The notes: generated from the letters alone by a model not told the origin. A stretch of 36,360 nt of DNA from Embleya sp040605455 (GCF_040605455.1 NZ_JBEXCV010000093.1:1-36360); one strand, 5' to 3'. Counted from the stretch's first letter, positions 14,684 to 22,882 are shown. Made by a program: numbers and translations.

Positions 14684-14701
14684 GGCGATCGCTCGATCGC
14701 C
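14684..14701. promoter_or_regulatory. Inverted-repeat operator between divergent genes
   Basis: Perfect 8-base arms GGCGATCG and CGATCGCC with a two-base centre. It lies between the broken oxidoreductase start (14641) and the GlxA-type regulator start (14744). Confidence 0.55.
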
Positions 14702-14730
14702 GGTGCGAGCGTCCGGAACAACTTGGTGCG

Positions 14731-14746
14731 TACAATTTCGGACGTG
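14731..14746 (+). promoter_or_regulatory. -10 box for leaderless GlxA-type regulator
   Basis: TACAAT at 14731-14736 ends seven bases before the GTG at 14744, and no ribosome-binding site is present. This is the layout of a leaderless transcript and it decides the start codon. No clear -35 is visible. Confidence 0.5.
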
Positions 14747-15715
14747 AGCACAGTTGCGATAGCCGTCGCCGACGGGATCCTGCACTTCGAACTGGCCATG
14801 GCCTACGAGCTGTTCGGCACCGCCCCACCGGTTCCGGTCGAGAACTGGTACGAGCTCGCCATCTGCGGGGCCGGCACGGTGCGGGCCGACGGCCGCTTCC
14901 TGCTCGAACCCGACAGCGGCCTCGACCGGCTCGTCCTGGCCGACACCGTGATCGTCCCCGGGTGGGCCGACGTCGACACCGACCCACCGGCGGACCTCGT
15001 CGACGCCGTACGTGCGGCGCACGAGGCCGGCGCGCGGGTGGCCTCGCTGTGCACGGGCGCTTTCGTACTCGCCGCCGCCGGTCTGCTGGAGGGGCGGCGC
15101 GCCACCACGCACTGGGCACACACCGAGGTGTTGGCCGCACGCTTTCCCGGCGTCGAGGTCGACCCGGACGTGCTCTACGTCGACAACGGCAGCGTGCTCA
15201 CCTCCGCGGGCAAGGCCGCCGCGATGGATCTGTGCCTGCACCTGGTCCGGCGCGACCACGGCTCGGTGATCGCCAACGCGCTGGCCCGCAGACTGGTCGT
15301 ACAGCCGCACCGACCGGGCGGCCAGGCCCAGTTCGTCGCCTCCCCGATGCCCGAACAGCCCGACCACCCGCTCGGCGAGCTGCTCGCGTGGGCGGCCGGG
15401 CGCCTGGACCAACCGCTGACGGTGGAGGATCTGGCCCGTCGGGCGAACATGAGCTCGCGCCACCTCGGCCGCCATTTCAGGTCGATGACGGGCACCACCC
15501 CGTTGCAATGGCTGCTGACCCAGCGGATCCACCGGGCTCAGGAGCTGCTGGAGACCACGGACGACAGCGTGGAGGTCATCGCGGAGGCCACCGGCATGGG
15601 AACCGGCGCTACCCTCCGCCGCCACTTCAACCGCACGATCGGCGTGCCCCCCGACGCCTACCGCCGCACCTTCCATCGGCGCCGCGCCGAGGGCACGGCG
15701 GGCAGCCCGGGGTGA
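14744..15715 (+). CDS. GlxA family transcriptional regulator (DJ-1/PfpI plus AraC HTH)
   Basis: A 323-residue regulator. Residues 1-170 form a DJ-1/PfpI-like amidotransferase fold with the nucleophile-elbow Cys103 in VASLCTGAFVLAAAGLLEGR and TTHWAHTE after it. Residues about 215-312 are an AraC-type double HTH (LTVEDLARRANMSSRHLGRHF, GTTPLQWLLTQRIHRAQELL, GATLRRHFNRTIGVPPDAYR). The family senses small ligands and activates or represses neighbouring metabolic genes. The GTG at 14744 was chosen because homology begins there and a TACAAT box sits just upstream. The longer open frame upstream is the antisense of the oxidoreductase. The presumed target gene is a pseudogene, so the regulator may be orphaned. 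Confidence 0.93.
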   Translation: MSTVAIAVADGILHFELAMAYELFGTAPPVPVENWYELAICGAGTVRADGRFLLEPDSGLDRLVLADTVIVPGWADVDTDPPADLVDAVRAAHEAGARVASLCTGAFVLAAAGLLEGRRATTHWAHTEVLAARFPGVEVDPDVLYVDNGSVLTSAGKAAAMDLCLHLVRRDHGSVIANALARRLVVQPHRPGGQAQFVASPMPEQPDHPLGELLAWAAGRLDQPLTVEDLARRANMSSRHLGRHFRSMTGTTPLQWLLTQRIHRAQELLETTDDSVEVIAEATGMGTGATLRRHFNRTIGVPPDAYRRTFHRRRAEGTAGSPG

Positions 15716-15775
15716 TCACGAGGAGCGCCACGCACCGGCGCACCTTGCCCGCGAGGCCGCCACCCCGCGGGGCTT

Positions 15776-15804
15776 GCACGCCGGACGTGGGCCGCCCGGC
15801 GTGC
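15776..15804. terminator. Hairpin between convergent genes
   Basis: Perfect 9-bp stem GCACGCCGG/CCGGCGTGC (15776-15784 with 15796-15804) and an 11-base loop. It is placed to terminate both the regulator and the MurG-like gene. Confidence 0.65.
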
Positions 15805-15821
15805 GAATCGCGGGCGAGGCC

Positions 15822-17018
15822 CTACCGGCCACCGCCGGCGACGGACAGTACGACGTCGGCCAACCGCTCGGCGGCGTCGGGGCGGCCGTGTTTGCGGGCC
15901 TGCCTGGCCATTTCGGTGCGCCTGTCGGCATTCGTGAGCAGGGGTTCCACGGCGTCGCGCAGGGCCTGGGGGGTGGCTTCGCCGAGTAGGGCCGCGGCGG
16001 CGCCGGCGTCGTGCAGGTGGCGGGCGTTGTGCGCCTGTTCGTTGCCTGCGGAGGTGGCCAGCGGGACGAAGACGGCGGCCTTGCCCAGGGCGGTGAGCTC
16101 GGCGAGCGTGCCCGCGCCGCTTCGGGAGATCACCACGTCGGCCAGGGCGAGTACATCGGGCAGTTCCGGGCCCACGTAACCGGTCAGCAGGTAGCGAGGG
16201 GCGAGGTCGACGGCGAGCGTCGCGGTGTGCTGTCGAAGTTCGGCGAGGTTGGCCGGGCCGCACTGGTGGATGACGTTGGCGTGGGACAGCAGCCACGGCA
16301 GGATGTCGCGTACCAGGGTGTTGATCTGCTGCGATCCCTGCGCTCCGCCGGTGACGTAGACGGTGGGGCGGCCCCGGTCGAAGCCTCCCAGACCCAGGGC
16401 TTGGAACGCTCTGTCGGGCTGCCCGGCCAGGACCTCGGGCCGAACCGGATTGCCGGTGACCACGGCCGTCGCCCGGGCCGCCTCGGGGAGAAGCGGCAGA
16501 GTCGATTCGGAGGACACGGCCACGCGCGTCGCCCGGCGGGCGAGTGACCGGTTGGCCAGGCCCAGTCGGACCGTCTGCTCGTGGACCACCAGGGGGCGAC
16601 GGCTCAATCGGGTGGCCAGGCCGACCGGGACGGCGACGTAGCCGCCGGTGGCGAGTACGACGTCGGGACGGAAGCCGGAGACGATCCGGCGGGCCTGGAG
16701 GACGCCGAGCGGTACGCGGACCATGTCCTTGATGTTGGCCGGGGAGATCATCTTCAGCGGATTGGCGGAGCGGCGGATCTTGCCGGTCGCGACGGAGGCG
16801 AATCGGATCCCGGCGCCGGCCGCGACACGCGCTTCAAGGCTGTCGGCCGTCCCGACCCACAGGACATCCAACGTCCCGCCGGTAGCCGCGAGCCTGGCCT
16901 GAAGCGCGCGCACGGTGGTGAGCGCCGGGTAGGTGTGGCCGCCGGTCCCACCTCCCGTGACGACGAGGCGCAGAGTCGAACCGGGGCCGCCCAAGGGGCG
17001 GTTGACGTCGCTATCCAC
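15822..17018 (-). CDS. MurG-like glycosyltransferase (GT28) paralog
   Basis: A 398-residue two-domain glycosyltransferase. The N-terminal G-loop TGGGTGGHTYPA (21-32) is the MurG signature. VVLATGGYVAVPVGLAT and VVHEQTVRLGLANR are the acceptor-side motifs, with HEQN of classical MurG changed to HEQT. The C-terminal donor domain has YVTGGAQGSQQIN, IHQCGPAN, GYVGPELPDVLALADVVISR, SGAGTLAEL and GNEQAHNA. MurG adds GlcNAc to lipid I on the cytoplasmic membrane face. This copy is not in a division/cell-wall cluster; its neighbours are regulators. It is thus probably a second, specialised MurG or a relative acting on another lipid- or metabolite-linked acceptor. The GTG at 17018 is chosen just before the domain; no strong ribosome-binding site was found. 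Confidence 0.85.
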   Translation of the reverse strand: MDSDVNRPLGGPGSTLRLVVTGGGTGGHTYPALTTVRALQARLAATGGTLDVLWVGTADSLEARVAAGAGIRFASVATGKIRRSANPLKMISPANIKDMVRVPLGVLQARRIVSGFRPDVVLATGGYVAVPVGLATRLSRRPLVVHEQTVRLGLANRSLARRATRVAVSSESTLPLLPEAARATAVVTGNPVRPEVLAGQPDRAFQALGLGGFDRGRPTVYVTGGAQGSQQINTLVRDILPWLLSHANVIHQCGPANLAELRQHTATLAVDLAPRYLLTGYVGPELPDVLALADVVISRSGAGTLAELTALGKAAVFVPLATSAGNEQAHNARHLHDAGAAAALLGEATPQALRDAVEPLLTNADRRTEMARQARKHGRPDAAERLADVVLSVAGGGR

Positions 17019-17231
17019 GAAAGAGCACCAATCTGACTGCACCGGGACTGGGCCCACGTCTGAGGGTGGCGGACCAATCGCGGACGATAGCAGCCGTTCC
17101 GCGCGCACTCCCGATCCCCGACGCCGCAAGCACACACCTGCGGAGACTCTTACCGGGCGCGGTCCGGAACGAACAGCGGGCCACGTTGGTGCGTTCGCCG
17201 CTGCTGCTGTGAGCAGGTCGGCTCTCGGCGG

Positions 17232-17408
17232 TCAGGCTTTGAGCGCGCGTACGAGTTCGACCCATGCGGTGCGGGCGATTTCGAGGTGGCCGAGACTTCG
17301 GTTTTTGGTGTCGCGTATGCCGGTCTTGGCGGGTAGCGGTGCGACCTCCACACACGCATCGTTGTGTGCCGACCGCTGACTCTTTCGCCACGCGTACGTC
17401 TCGACCAT
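17232..17408 (-). CDS. DUF397 small protein
   Basis: A 58-residue protein from the ATG at 17408, or 60 from a TTG at 17414 that overlaps the stop of the upstream XRE gene. It shows the DUF397 pattern: an N-terminal W(R)KSQRS motif, NDACVEVA, a RDTK strand and a C-terminal WVELVRALK helix. DUF397 proteins are encoded beside XRE regulators in many streptomycete loci (WhiJ/AbaA-type). There they are thought to antagonise or modulate the DNA-binding partner. Overlap with the XRE gene indicates translational coupling. Confidence 0.9.
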   Translation of the reverse strand: MVETYAWRKSQRSAHNDACVEVAPLPAKTGIRDTKNRSLGHLEIARTAWVELVRALKA

Positions 17409-17410
17409 GC

Positions 17411-18238
17411 TCAAAGAACGTCCAATCTCTTCAGGATCATCTGTCGCGACTCTTCCTCGGTTGCGGCGGCGAGTCGAACGTACTCAAGACTGCGGCGGTA
17501 CCGTTTGATGCTTCGAGCATCCTTGAGCAGTTGTGATCCGCCTTCATACTCCACGTGTGCAACGGTGGAGTCGGCTTCGGGAAGCGTCAGCACGGTGATT
17601 GGGCCCAACGACGGGGCGATCAGTGCGTCGAACGGCACGATGCGGAGGCTGACGTTGTCGAGTCGACTGAGTTCCACCAAATGATGCAACTGCGCTTGCA
17701 AGGCTACCGGTCCACAGAAACGCTGCCAAAGGGCCGCTTCCGACAGTGTCACAGCCATCTGTGCACTTCCGTTCGTGATGACCTGGCGGCGTTGGAGTCG
17801 CACCTCCAGGAGCATCTCGGCGTCGTCGGGATCGGGAACGAATGCCGATCGCATCATCGTCGCTCGCGCATAGCCCTCGCATTGCATCGGACCGGGAACG
17901 AGCGTTGACGCGACAGCGATGCTTCGTGCCCGAGACTCCAGGTAGATGAGCTCTTCGTACCTGTCACTCAGCACTTCGTGGTACCTCACCCACCATTGGT
18001 CTGGCTCACGCACGATGCCGAGCATCCGCTCCAAGCGCATCCGTGCGACTGGAGTCAGGCGCAGCGGGCCGGCAAGCTCGGCCACATGCCGGGGTTGAAC
18101 GGGAGTTACGCCTGTTTCCAGCCGGGACACGCTGCTCTTGTTCCAGCCGACATCCGAAGCCACGTCTTCGATCCGTCGTCCGGCCTCAAGACGTAGGCGG
18201 CGCAACTCTGCGGCGATGCCATGCGGTGGTTTCCTCAT
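17411..18238 (-). CDS. XRE family regulator with DUF5753 domain (WhiJ-like)
   Basis: A 275-residue regulator. Residues 8-60 are a helix-turn-helix (ELRRLRLEAGRRIEDVASDV, then GWNKSSVSRLETG). Residues about 85-270 are the DUF5753 domain (QWWVRYHEVLSDRYEELIYL near its start, then VPGPMQCEGYARATM and RLDNVSLRIVPFD, ending near YRRSLEYVRLAAA). Such proteins pair with DUF397 proteins and influence development or antibiotic production in Streptomyces. The start at 18238 is preferred over 18250 because GGGAG lies six bases upstream of it. The divergent region contains repeated TTGCAT/ATGCAA half-sites that may be its own operator. Confidence 0.93.
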   Translation of the reverse strand: MRKPPHGIAAELRRLRLEAGRRIEDVASDVGWNKSSVSRLETGVTPVQPRHVAELAGPLRLTPVARMRLERMLGIVREPDQWWVRYHEVLSDRYEELIYLESRARSIAVASTLVPGPMQCEGYARATMMRSAFVPDPDDAEMLLEVRLQRRQVITNGSAQMAVTLSEAALWQRFCGPVALQAQLHHLVELSRLDNVSLRIVPFDALIAPSLGPITVLTLPEADSTVAHVEYEGGSQLLKDARSIKRYRRSLEYVRLAAATEEESRQMILKRLDVL

Positions 18239-18308
18239 GTCTGCTCCCATGCATCACGACTGCCACGCTTGGAACTCGCGGGCGCACGCACTGGGTTGCG
18301 ACGCCTTG

Positions 18309-18339
18309 ATGCAACGATATTTGCATGCAAGCCTGCATG
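18309..18339. promoter_or_regulatory. Cluster of TTGCAT half-sites between divergent genes
   Basis: ATGCAA (18309-18314) and TTGCAT (18321-18326) form an inverted repeat with a six-base centre. TTGCATGCAA (18321-18330) is itself a perfect palindrome, and a further TGCATG follows at 18334-18339. The cluster lies about 70 bp upstream of the XRE start and about 80 bp upstream of the small gene at 18417. Confidence 0.6.
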
Positions 18340-18416
18340 TGGGCGATTCGCTACATGTGGTGACCTCACCCCTCTTTGGTCGTACTTCTCCTTGCTCTGA
18401 CGGGAGGCCATTTCCT

Positions 18417-18671
18417 GTGGCTGAGACTCCCCAACCAGCTGACGCAGCAGGTGTTTACGCGCACCTTTCCAGGCACCCCGTTGCCTGGATTCGGGATGGC
18501 AGATCCGGTTTGTGTGGCATCTGCGTGTCATCGACGGAGCTGCTCGTGGTTGCTCGGACGCTTGGTGGTACGTGCTTCCGGACCCGGCTGCTCGATGTCG
18601 AGATCTTGGAGACGGAGGTAGCTGTAGCTGCCTTGTACACGCCGCCGGTCGGCCCTTTTGCCTCAGGCTGA
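18417..18671 (+). CDS. Small unknown protein divergent from the XRE regulator
   Basis: An 84-residue protein from a GTG at 18417 preceded by GGGAGG at nine bases; longer upstream starts have no ribosome-binding site. It begins VAETPQPADAAGVYAHLSRH and continues with PVAWIRDGRSGLCGICV and TELLVVARTLGGTCFRTRLL. Two Cys lie close together (CGIC) and there is no signal peptide or membrane helix. The family is not recognised. Its position head-to-head with an XRE/DUF397 pair suggests it belongs to that regulatory locus. A hairpin terminator at 18742-18790 separates it from the next two genes. Confidence 0.65.
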   Translation: MAETPQPADAAGVYAHLSRHPVAWIRDGRSGLCGICVSSTELLVVARTLGGTCFRTRLLDVEILETEVAVAALYTPPVGPFASG

Positions 18672-18741
18672 TTGAGCCGAGGAGAGGAGCGCCGGTATCA
18701 ACTGCCGGCCGGGTGGCGATCCACACCGTCGCGCCACTTCC

Positions 18742-18790
18742 AGACAGCGGCCGGGCTTCTCGATTCCAGCCGTGAGCCCGGCCGCTGTCT
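18742..18790. terminator. Long-stem hairpin terminator
   Basis: Perfect 16-bp stem (18742-18757 with 18775-18790) with a 17-base loop, between the 84-residue gene and the next gene. No T-run follows. Confidence 0.8.
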
Positions 18791-18814
18791 CCATCTATCC
18801 ACCGTGAGGCAGTG

Positions 18815-19144
18815 ATGGAGATTCAAGAATATCCAGCCGAGGGGCGGTTGCCGATCCGTTTCGGCTCGCGTGTCCGGCACGTCGATGAGCACGCCGAGTT
18901 GCCCGACGGGACGATCGTTGCGCTTCCCGCAGCCTCGGAGCGCGTCGCCGTCGTGCAGCCGCAGCAGGTGGGGCGGTCGCCGTACCTGTGCCCGATCGGT
19001 CATCTGGTCGTTCTCGACCTGGACGCCGAACTCGCGGCGGTGACACGGCAATTGCGGCGCGTCGATGAGTTCGGGTGCGCTGTCGGTCGCCCGCTCTCGG
19101 TACCCATCGCGCCCGGCGGCGAGTCCATGTGGGAGGCGGTGTGA
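18815..19144 (+). CDS. Unknown 110-residue protein coupled to the kinase gene
   Basis: About 109 residues, beginning at the ATG at 18815 (a GTG at 18812 is equally possible), with GAGG seven to ten bases upstream. It is rich in beta-strand-forming residues (PIRFGSRVRHVDEHAELPDG, VVLDLDAELAAVTRQLRRVD) and has one Cys-Pro (LCPIG). There is no membrane segment. The family is not recognised. Its stop overlaps the start of the following kinase gene by four bases (GTGA), so the two products are made together. A role as substrate, regulator or partner of the kinase is an inference. Confidence 0.75.
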   Translation: MEIQEYPAEGRLPIRFGSRVRHVDEHAELPDGTIVALPAASERVAVVQPQQVGRSPYLCPIGHLVVLDLDAELAAVTRQLRRVDEFGCAVGRPLSVPIAPGGESMWEAV

Positions 19145-19917
19145 CCAGGCGCTACGCATGGCGGGAACTGCCCTATCAGGTCACCGAATTCGTGGAGAAG
19201 GCCGTCGGCCCCGTCCACGCCGTCGAACCCGTCACCGGACCCCATACCAGTTCCTTCGCCGCGACCGTCACCACCCCCACCGGCCTCGTTTTCGTCAAAG
19301 CCGCCGAAGAGGCCACCGCCCCCTTGTCCGCCCGGGCCCAGACCAGCGAGATCGCGGCCAGTGCCGTCACCGGCATCCTGTCTCCGCGCCTGTTGCACCA
19401 CGGGGCGGTCGACGGGTGGCGGGTCCTCGTCTTCGAGCACGTCGAGGGCCGCCCCGTACGGCTGTGTCTCCGCTCGCCCGACATGGCCCAGGTGGTCGGG
19501 ATCGTGGACCGCATCGGGCGCATCCAACCCGGCCGCAGTGCCGGGCTGCCCACGCTCGTCGGCCGACTGCGGGAACACCTCCCGGCCGCCCGGACCGGCC
19601 CGCTGTGCGGCAACCGCCTCCTGCACACGGACCTGACCTCGGCCAACATGATCATCCGATCCGACGGCCGGCTTTCCGTCGTGGACTGGGGCCAGGTGGC
19701 GCTGGGCCCACGGTGGGCGGAGATCGGTCACCTGGGCGCGGCGCTCCACCACGAGGGTCACAACCTCGGCGAGATCCGTCGCTGGATGTGGCGATTCCCC
19801 GACTGGCGTCGTACACCCCTCACCGCCCGCCGAGCGCTCGCCGAGGCGATGATCGGCCACACCGACGGCCGCGCCACCTGGTGGATCAGCCTGGTCGACC
19901 CACCCATCGCGGGTTGA
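19141..19917 (+). CDS. APH-fold phosphotransferase (aminoglycoside phosphotransferase-like)
   Basis: A 258-residue small-molecule kinase. The putative ATP-binding Lys53 is in LVFVKAAEE. The catalytic loop reads LLHTDLTSANMII (His162, Asp164, Asn169) and the metal-binding Asp182 is in VVDWGQVALGP, matching the APH superfamily in order and spacing. The start GTG at 19141 overlaps the previous stop and has GGGAGG just upstream. Members modify aminoglycosides, hydroxylated metabolites or sugars. The short length and the unusual DWG motif separate it from classical resistance enzymes, so the substrate is unknown. It is coupled to the 110-residue protein and lies beside the XRE/DUF397 locus. Confidence 0.88.
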   Translation: MTRRYAWRELPYQVTEFVEKAVGPVHAVEPVTGPHTSSFAATVTTPTGLVFVKAAEEATAPLSARAQTSEIAASAVTGILSPRLLHHGAVDGWRVLVFEHVEGRPVRLCLRSPDMAQVVGIVDRIGRIQPGRSAGLPTLVGRLREHLPAARTGPLCGNRLLHTDLTSANMIIRSDGRLSVVDWGQVALGPRWAEIGHLGAALHHEGHNLGEIRRWMWRFPDWRRTPLTARRALAEAMIGHTDGRATWWISLVDPPIAG

Positions 19918-20217
19918 TCCATCAGCACCCCAGCGAGCGGAGACCGCCATCGAGCGTCCTCCGCTCGCTCGGGGCCGGCAATCCCCAACCTTCATGCACA
20001 CCCTGTGGATAGTTCCGTCGACGTCTCCTCTTCGACGGCCTCGACGGCTTCGAGCCCCTGACGCAAAGCCCCGCGGCCCTGCACACGAATGCGACTTCGA
20101 AATCCGCCGTCACACTTTTTTCGACCCGTCCGTCAGGGAAGCAGGAGCCCACCAAGGGCCCCGACGAAGAGACCGGGAACCGAAACGAAGACCCGGTCCG
20201 AACAGCGGGAGCAAGCC
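19918..20217. other. Spacer, no gene seen
   Basis: About 300 bases between the kinase and the NmrA-like gene on the same strand. It has short CGACGGC-type repeats near 20030-20050 and no supported coding frame. It probably contains the promoter of the downstream gene. Confidence 0.55.
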
Positions 20218-20979
20218 ATGACGAAGTCGATCCTGGTCACCGGCGGTACCGGCACGCTGGGCAGTCTGGTCGTCCCGATGCTGCGCGACGCGGGCCACAC
20301 CGTCCGGGTACTCAGCCGCACCGGCGGCGCCGCCCAGGAAAGCGTCGAGTACGTGACCGCCGACCTGCTCAAGAACGAGGGTGTCGAAGCCGCCGTCGCC
20401 GGGGTGGACACCGTCCTGCACCTGGCGGGCGGCCCCAAGGGCGACGACGAGGCCACCCGCAACCTGGTCCGGGCCGCGAAGGACGCCGACGTACGGCACC
20501 TGGTCTACATCTCGGTGATCGGCGCCGATCGCGTTCCGCTGGGCTACTTCAAGGCCAAGCTGGGCGCCGAGCAGGCGGTGGCCGAGTCGGGCCTGCCGTG
20601 GACCACGCTGCGCGCCGCCCAGTTCCACCAGCTGATGCTGACCGTGATGGGCAAGATGACGAAGCTGCCCGTCGTCCCGGTCCCGGGCGGGATCCGCCTC
20701 CAGCCGGTGGACGTGCGCGACGTGGCCCAGCGCATGGTCGAGTTGACCCTCGGCGAGCCGGCCGGCCTGGTGCCGGACCTGGCGGGGCCGAAGGTCTACA
20801 CGATGGGCGAGGCGATCGGCAGCTACCTCACGGCCAACGGCAAGCACCGCCCCAAGCTGCCGGTCCGCTTCCCGGGAAAGGCCGGCCGCGCCTACCGCGC
20901 CGGCGAGAACCTGACCCTGGAAGGCGCCACCGTCGGCACCCGCACCTGGGAGGCCGCCCTCACCGAACTCGTGAGCTGA
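20218..20979 (+). CDS. NmrA-like/atypical SDR NAD(P)-binding protein
   Basis: A 253-residue protein with an N-terminal Rossmann motif TGGTGTLG (8-15), an Arg-bearing second strand (VRVLSRTGG) suggesting NADP(H) preference, and VDTVLHLAG. The YxxxK of classical SDRs is represented by GYFKAK. The remainder (LRAAQFHQLMLTVMGKMTKL, IRLQPVDVRDVAQRMVEL) is typical of atypical SDRs related to NmrA and NADH-ubiquinone oxidoreductase subunits. They act as redox sensors or small reductases. The ATG at 20218 has GGGAG seven bases upstream. A fragment of a homolog lies at 9690-9848 on the other strand. The gene is monocistronic. Confidence 0.9.
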   Translation: MTKSILVTGGTGTLGSLVVPMLRDAGHTVRVLSRTGGAAQESVEYVTADLLKNEGVEAAVAGVDTVLHLAGGPKGDDEATRNLVRAAKDADVRHLVYISVIGADRVPLGYFKAKLGAEQAVAESGLPWTTLRAAQFHQLMLTVMGKMTKLPVVPVPGGIRLQPVDVRDVAQRMVELTLGEPAGLVPDLAGPKVYTMGEAIGSYLTANGKHRPKLPVRFPGKAGRAYRAGENLTLEGATVGTRTWEAALTELVS

Positions 20980-21075
20980 CGCTCCGCTGCCTCCCCGCAC
21001 CGCAGTCCCGGTACGGGGAAGCCCGGACGACGCCACCCGAGTCACGCCCCCAGCCGCCGCCCCGAACCGATGCGT

Positions 21076-21101
21076 GCGGTGCGCCGTACGCCGCGCACCG
21101 C
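21076..21101. terminator. Hairpin between convergent genes
   Basis: Perfect 9-bp stem GCGGTGCGC/GCGCACCGC (21076-21084 with 21093-21101) and an eight-base loop, between the ends of the NmrA-like gene and the acyl-CoA ligase gene. Confidence 0.6.
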
Positions 21102-21143
21102 CCGCAGGCGCGAGCCGCCAACCGGAAGCCGCAGCCTCGCCCC

Positions 21144-22727
21144 TCAGTTCACCTGCCGCCCACCCTCGCCCCAATACCGCGCCCGCAGCGTCTTCTTGTC
21201 CGGCTTGCCCAGCGGTGACAGCGGGATCGTGTCTGCGAAGTCGATCGACTTGGGCGCCTGTACCGCGCCCTTGCGCTCCTTCACCAGCGCGATCAGCTCC
21301 GCCGGATCCACCTCGTGGCCGGGCCGCAGGACCACGACCGCCTTGACCGCCTCGCCCCACTTGTCGTCCGGCACCCCGACCACCGCGACCGCGGCCACCG
21401 CCGGATGGGCCGAGATCACGTCCTCCACCTCACGGGGGAAGACGTTGAAGCCGCCGGTGATGATCATGTCCTTCTTGCGGTCCACGATCGTCAGGAATCC
21501 GTCCGGGTCCGCCCGGGCGATGTCGCCGGTGTGCAACCACCCGCCACGCAGCGCCTCTTCGGTCTGCTCGGGCTTGTTGAGGTAGCCGGCCATCACCAAC
21601 GGGCCGCGTACGCAGATCTCGCCCGGCTCGCCCTGGGGCACCTCGTTCAGGTCCTCGTCGAGCAGCTTCACCGTCAGGAACGGCACCGGCCGACCGCACG
21701 AGGCAAGCCGCGCCGGGTTGTTCGGGTCGTGCTCGTCCCGGCGCATGACCGTGATCGTCATCGGGCACTCGGCCTGGCCGTAGTACTGGAAGAAGATCGG
21801 CCCCAGCCGCTCGATGCCCTCCTTCAACCGCGCCGGCGACATCGCGGAGGCACCGTAGAACACGGTCTCCAGGCTGGACAGGTCGTACTTGTCCAAGTCG
21901 GGGTGATCCAGGAGCACGTACAACATCGTCGGCACCAGCATCGTCGCGGTGATCCGATACTTCTCGATCGCCGCGAGCACCTGCTTCGGATCGAAGTGCG
22001 GCAGCACCACGATCGAACCGCCGCGCAGCAGCGTCGGAATGAACGCCGACATGCCCGCGTGCGACAGCGGCGTCGCCACCAAAAAGCGCACCTCGTCCGG
22101 CCAGTCCCACTCGGCGAGTTGCACGGTCGGCAGGGTCACCCCGGAACGGTAGGTGGACATCACGCCCTTGGGCCGACCGGTGGTGCCGCCGGTGTACGCG
22201 TAACCCGAGACGTCCTCGGCGCTCACTTCCGGCGGCGTGAGCACTCCCGGCTCGAACTTCGCGGCCAGCGCGAGCAGATCGGTGCCCAGGTCACTCGAAT
22301 CCGGCCCGAACGCCAGCAGCTTCAGGTGCGGCAACCGCTCCTTGAGCGCCGCGGCCCGCTCGCCGTACGGCCCCGGGTCGTAGATCAGCGCCTCGACGCC
22401 GGCGTCGGCCAGTACGTACGCGTGATCCTCCAGCGAGCCCATCGGGTGCAGCGGCGTCGCGCGGCAGCCGGTCAGCATGTTGCAGCCGGTCGCGAAAAGC
22501 ACCTCGGGTCGGTTCGCGGACAGCACCGAGACCATGGTGCCCTTGACCACACCCAGCGACGCGTACGCCTGCTGGTATCGGCTGATCTCGTCGCGCACCT
22601 GACGTGCCGTCAAGACGCGGTCGCCGATGTACATCGCGGGTTTGTCGGCGTGCCTGGTCAGTGCGTGCAGGAGCAGATCGGGGACGAATACCGGGCGGTG
22701 CAGCGCGGCAGGCAGGTCGTACGACAT
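21144..22727 (-). CDS. Acyl-CoA synthetase (AMP-forming, FadD-like)
   Basis: A 527-residue adenylate-forming ligase that activates a carboxylic acid to its CoA thioester. The P-loop YTGGTTGRPKGV lies at 178-189. Further motifs are FYGASAM, YYGQAECP (A5), GGWLHTGDIA (A7), the hinge DRKKDMIITGGFNVFP (A8) and GKPDKKTLRARYW with the catalytic C-terminal Lys. The start at 22727 was chosen over a codon 102 bp upstream because AGGGGAAG lies about seven bases before it. The gene diverges from a DUF35-thiolase operon. The shared intergenic region suggests common control and a shared pathway for a steroid- or side-chain-bearing acid. The exact substrate cannot be read from sequence. Confidence 0.94.
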   Translation of the reverse strand: MSYDLPAALHRPVFVPDLLLHALTRHADKPAMYIGDRVLTARQVRDEISRYQQAYASLGVVKGTMVSVLSANRPEVLFATGCNMLTGCRATPLHPMGSLEDHAYVLADAGVEALIYDPGPYGERAAALKERLPHLKLLAFGPDSSDLGTDLLALAAKFEPGVLTPPEVSAEDVSGYAYTGGTTGRPKGVMSTYRSGVTLPTVQLAEWDWPDEVRFLVATPLSHAGMSAFIPTLLRGGSIVVLPHFDPKQVLAAIEKYRITATMLVPTMLYVLLDHPDLDKYDLSSLETVFYGASAMSPARLKEGIERLGPIFFQYYGQAECPMTITVMRRDEHDPNNPARLASCGRPVPFLTVKLLDEDLNEVPQGEPGEICVRGPLVMAGYLNKPEQTEEALRGGWLHTGDIARADPDGFLTIVDRKKDMIITGGFNVFPREVEDVISAHPAVAAVAVVGVPDDKWGEAVKAVVVLRPGHEVDPAELIALVKERKGAVQAPKSIDFADTIPLSPLGKPDKKTLRARYWGEGGRQVN

Positions 22728-22816
22728 CTGCGGCTTCCCCTCGAAGACGGCGGATGGTGGTGGACCGTGGCGCATGCCGGAGGCACCGCCATACGAGAAC
22801 ATGTTTTCGCCATCCA

Positions 22817-22845
22817 TTGACCTCGTCAAGGAACCTTACCTATCG
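22817..22845 (+). promoter_or_regulatory. Promoter with operator-like spacer, DUF35-thiolase operon
   Basis: TTGACC (22817-22822), a 17-base spacer and CTATCG (22840-22845). The site includes the palindrome TTGAC-CTC-GTCAA followed by GGAACCTTAC. The promoter at 26215-26243 has the same layout and a near-identical spacer (GTCAAGGARCCTT). Confidence 0.7.
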
Positions 22846-22882
22846 TTCGGCCGGTGGCCGACCTCGTTCCCAGGCCGAGAGG

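Noticed and set aside
19141..19917. Calling the APH-fold protein an aminoglycoside resistance gene
   Set aside because: Catalytic motifs fit the superfamily, but the short length, DWG motif and coupling to an unknown small protein do not support a specific drug.
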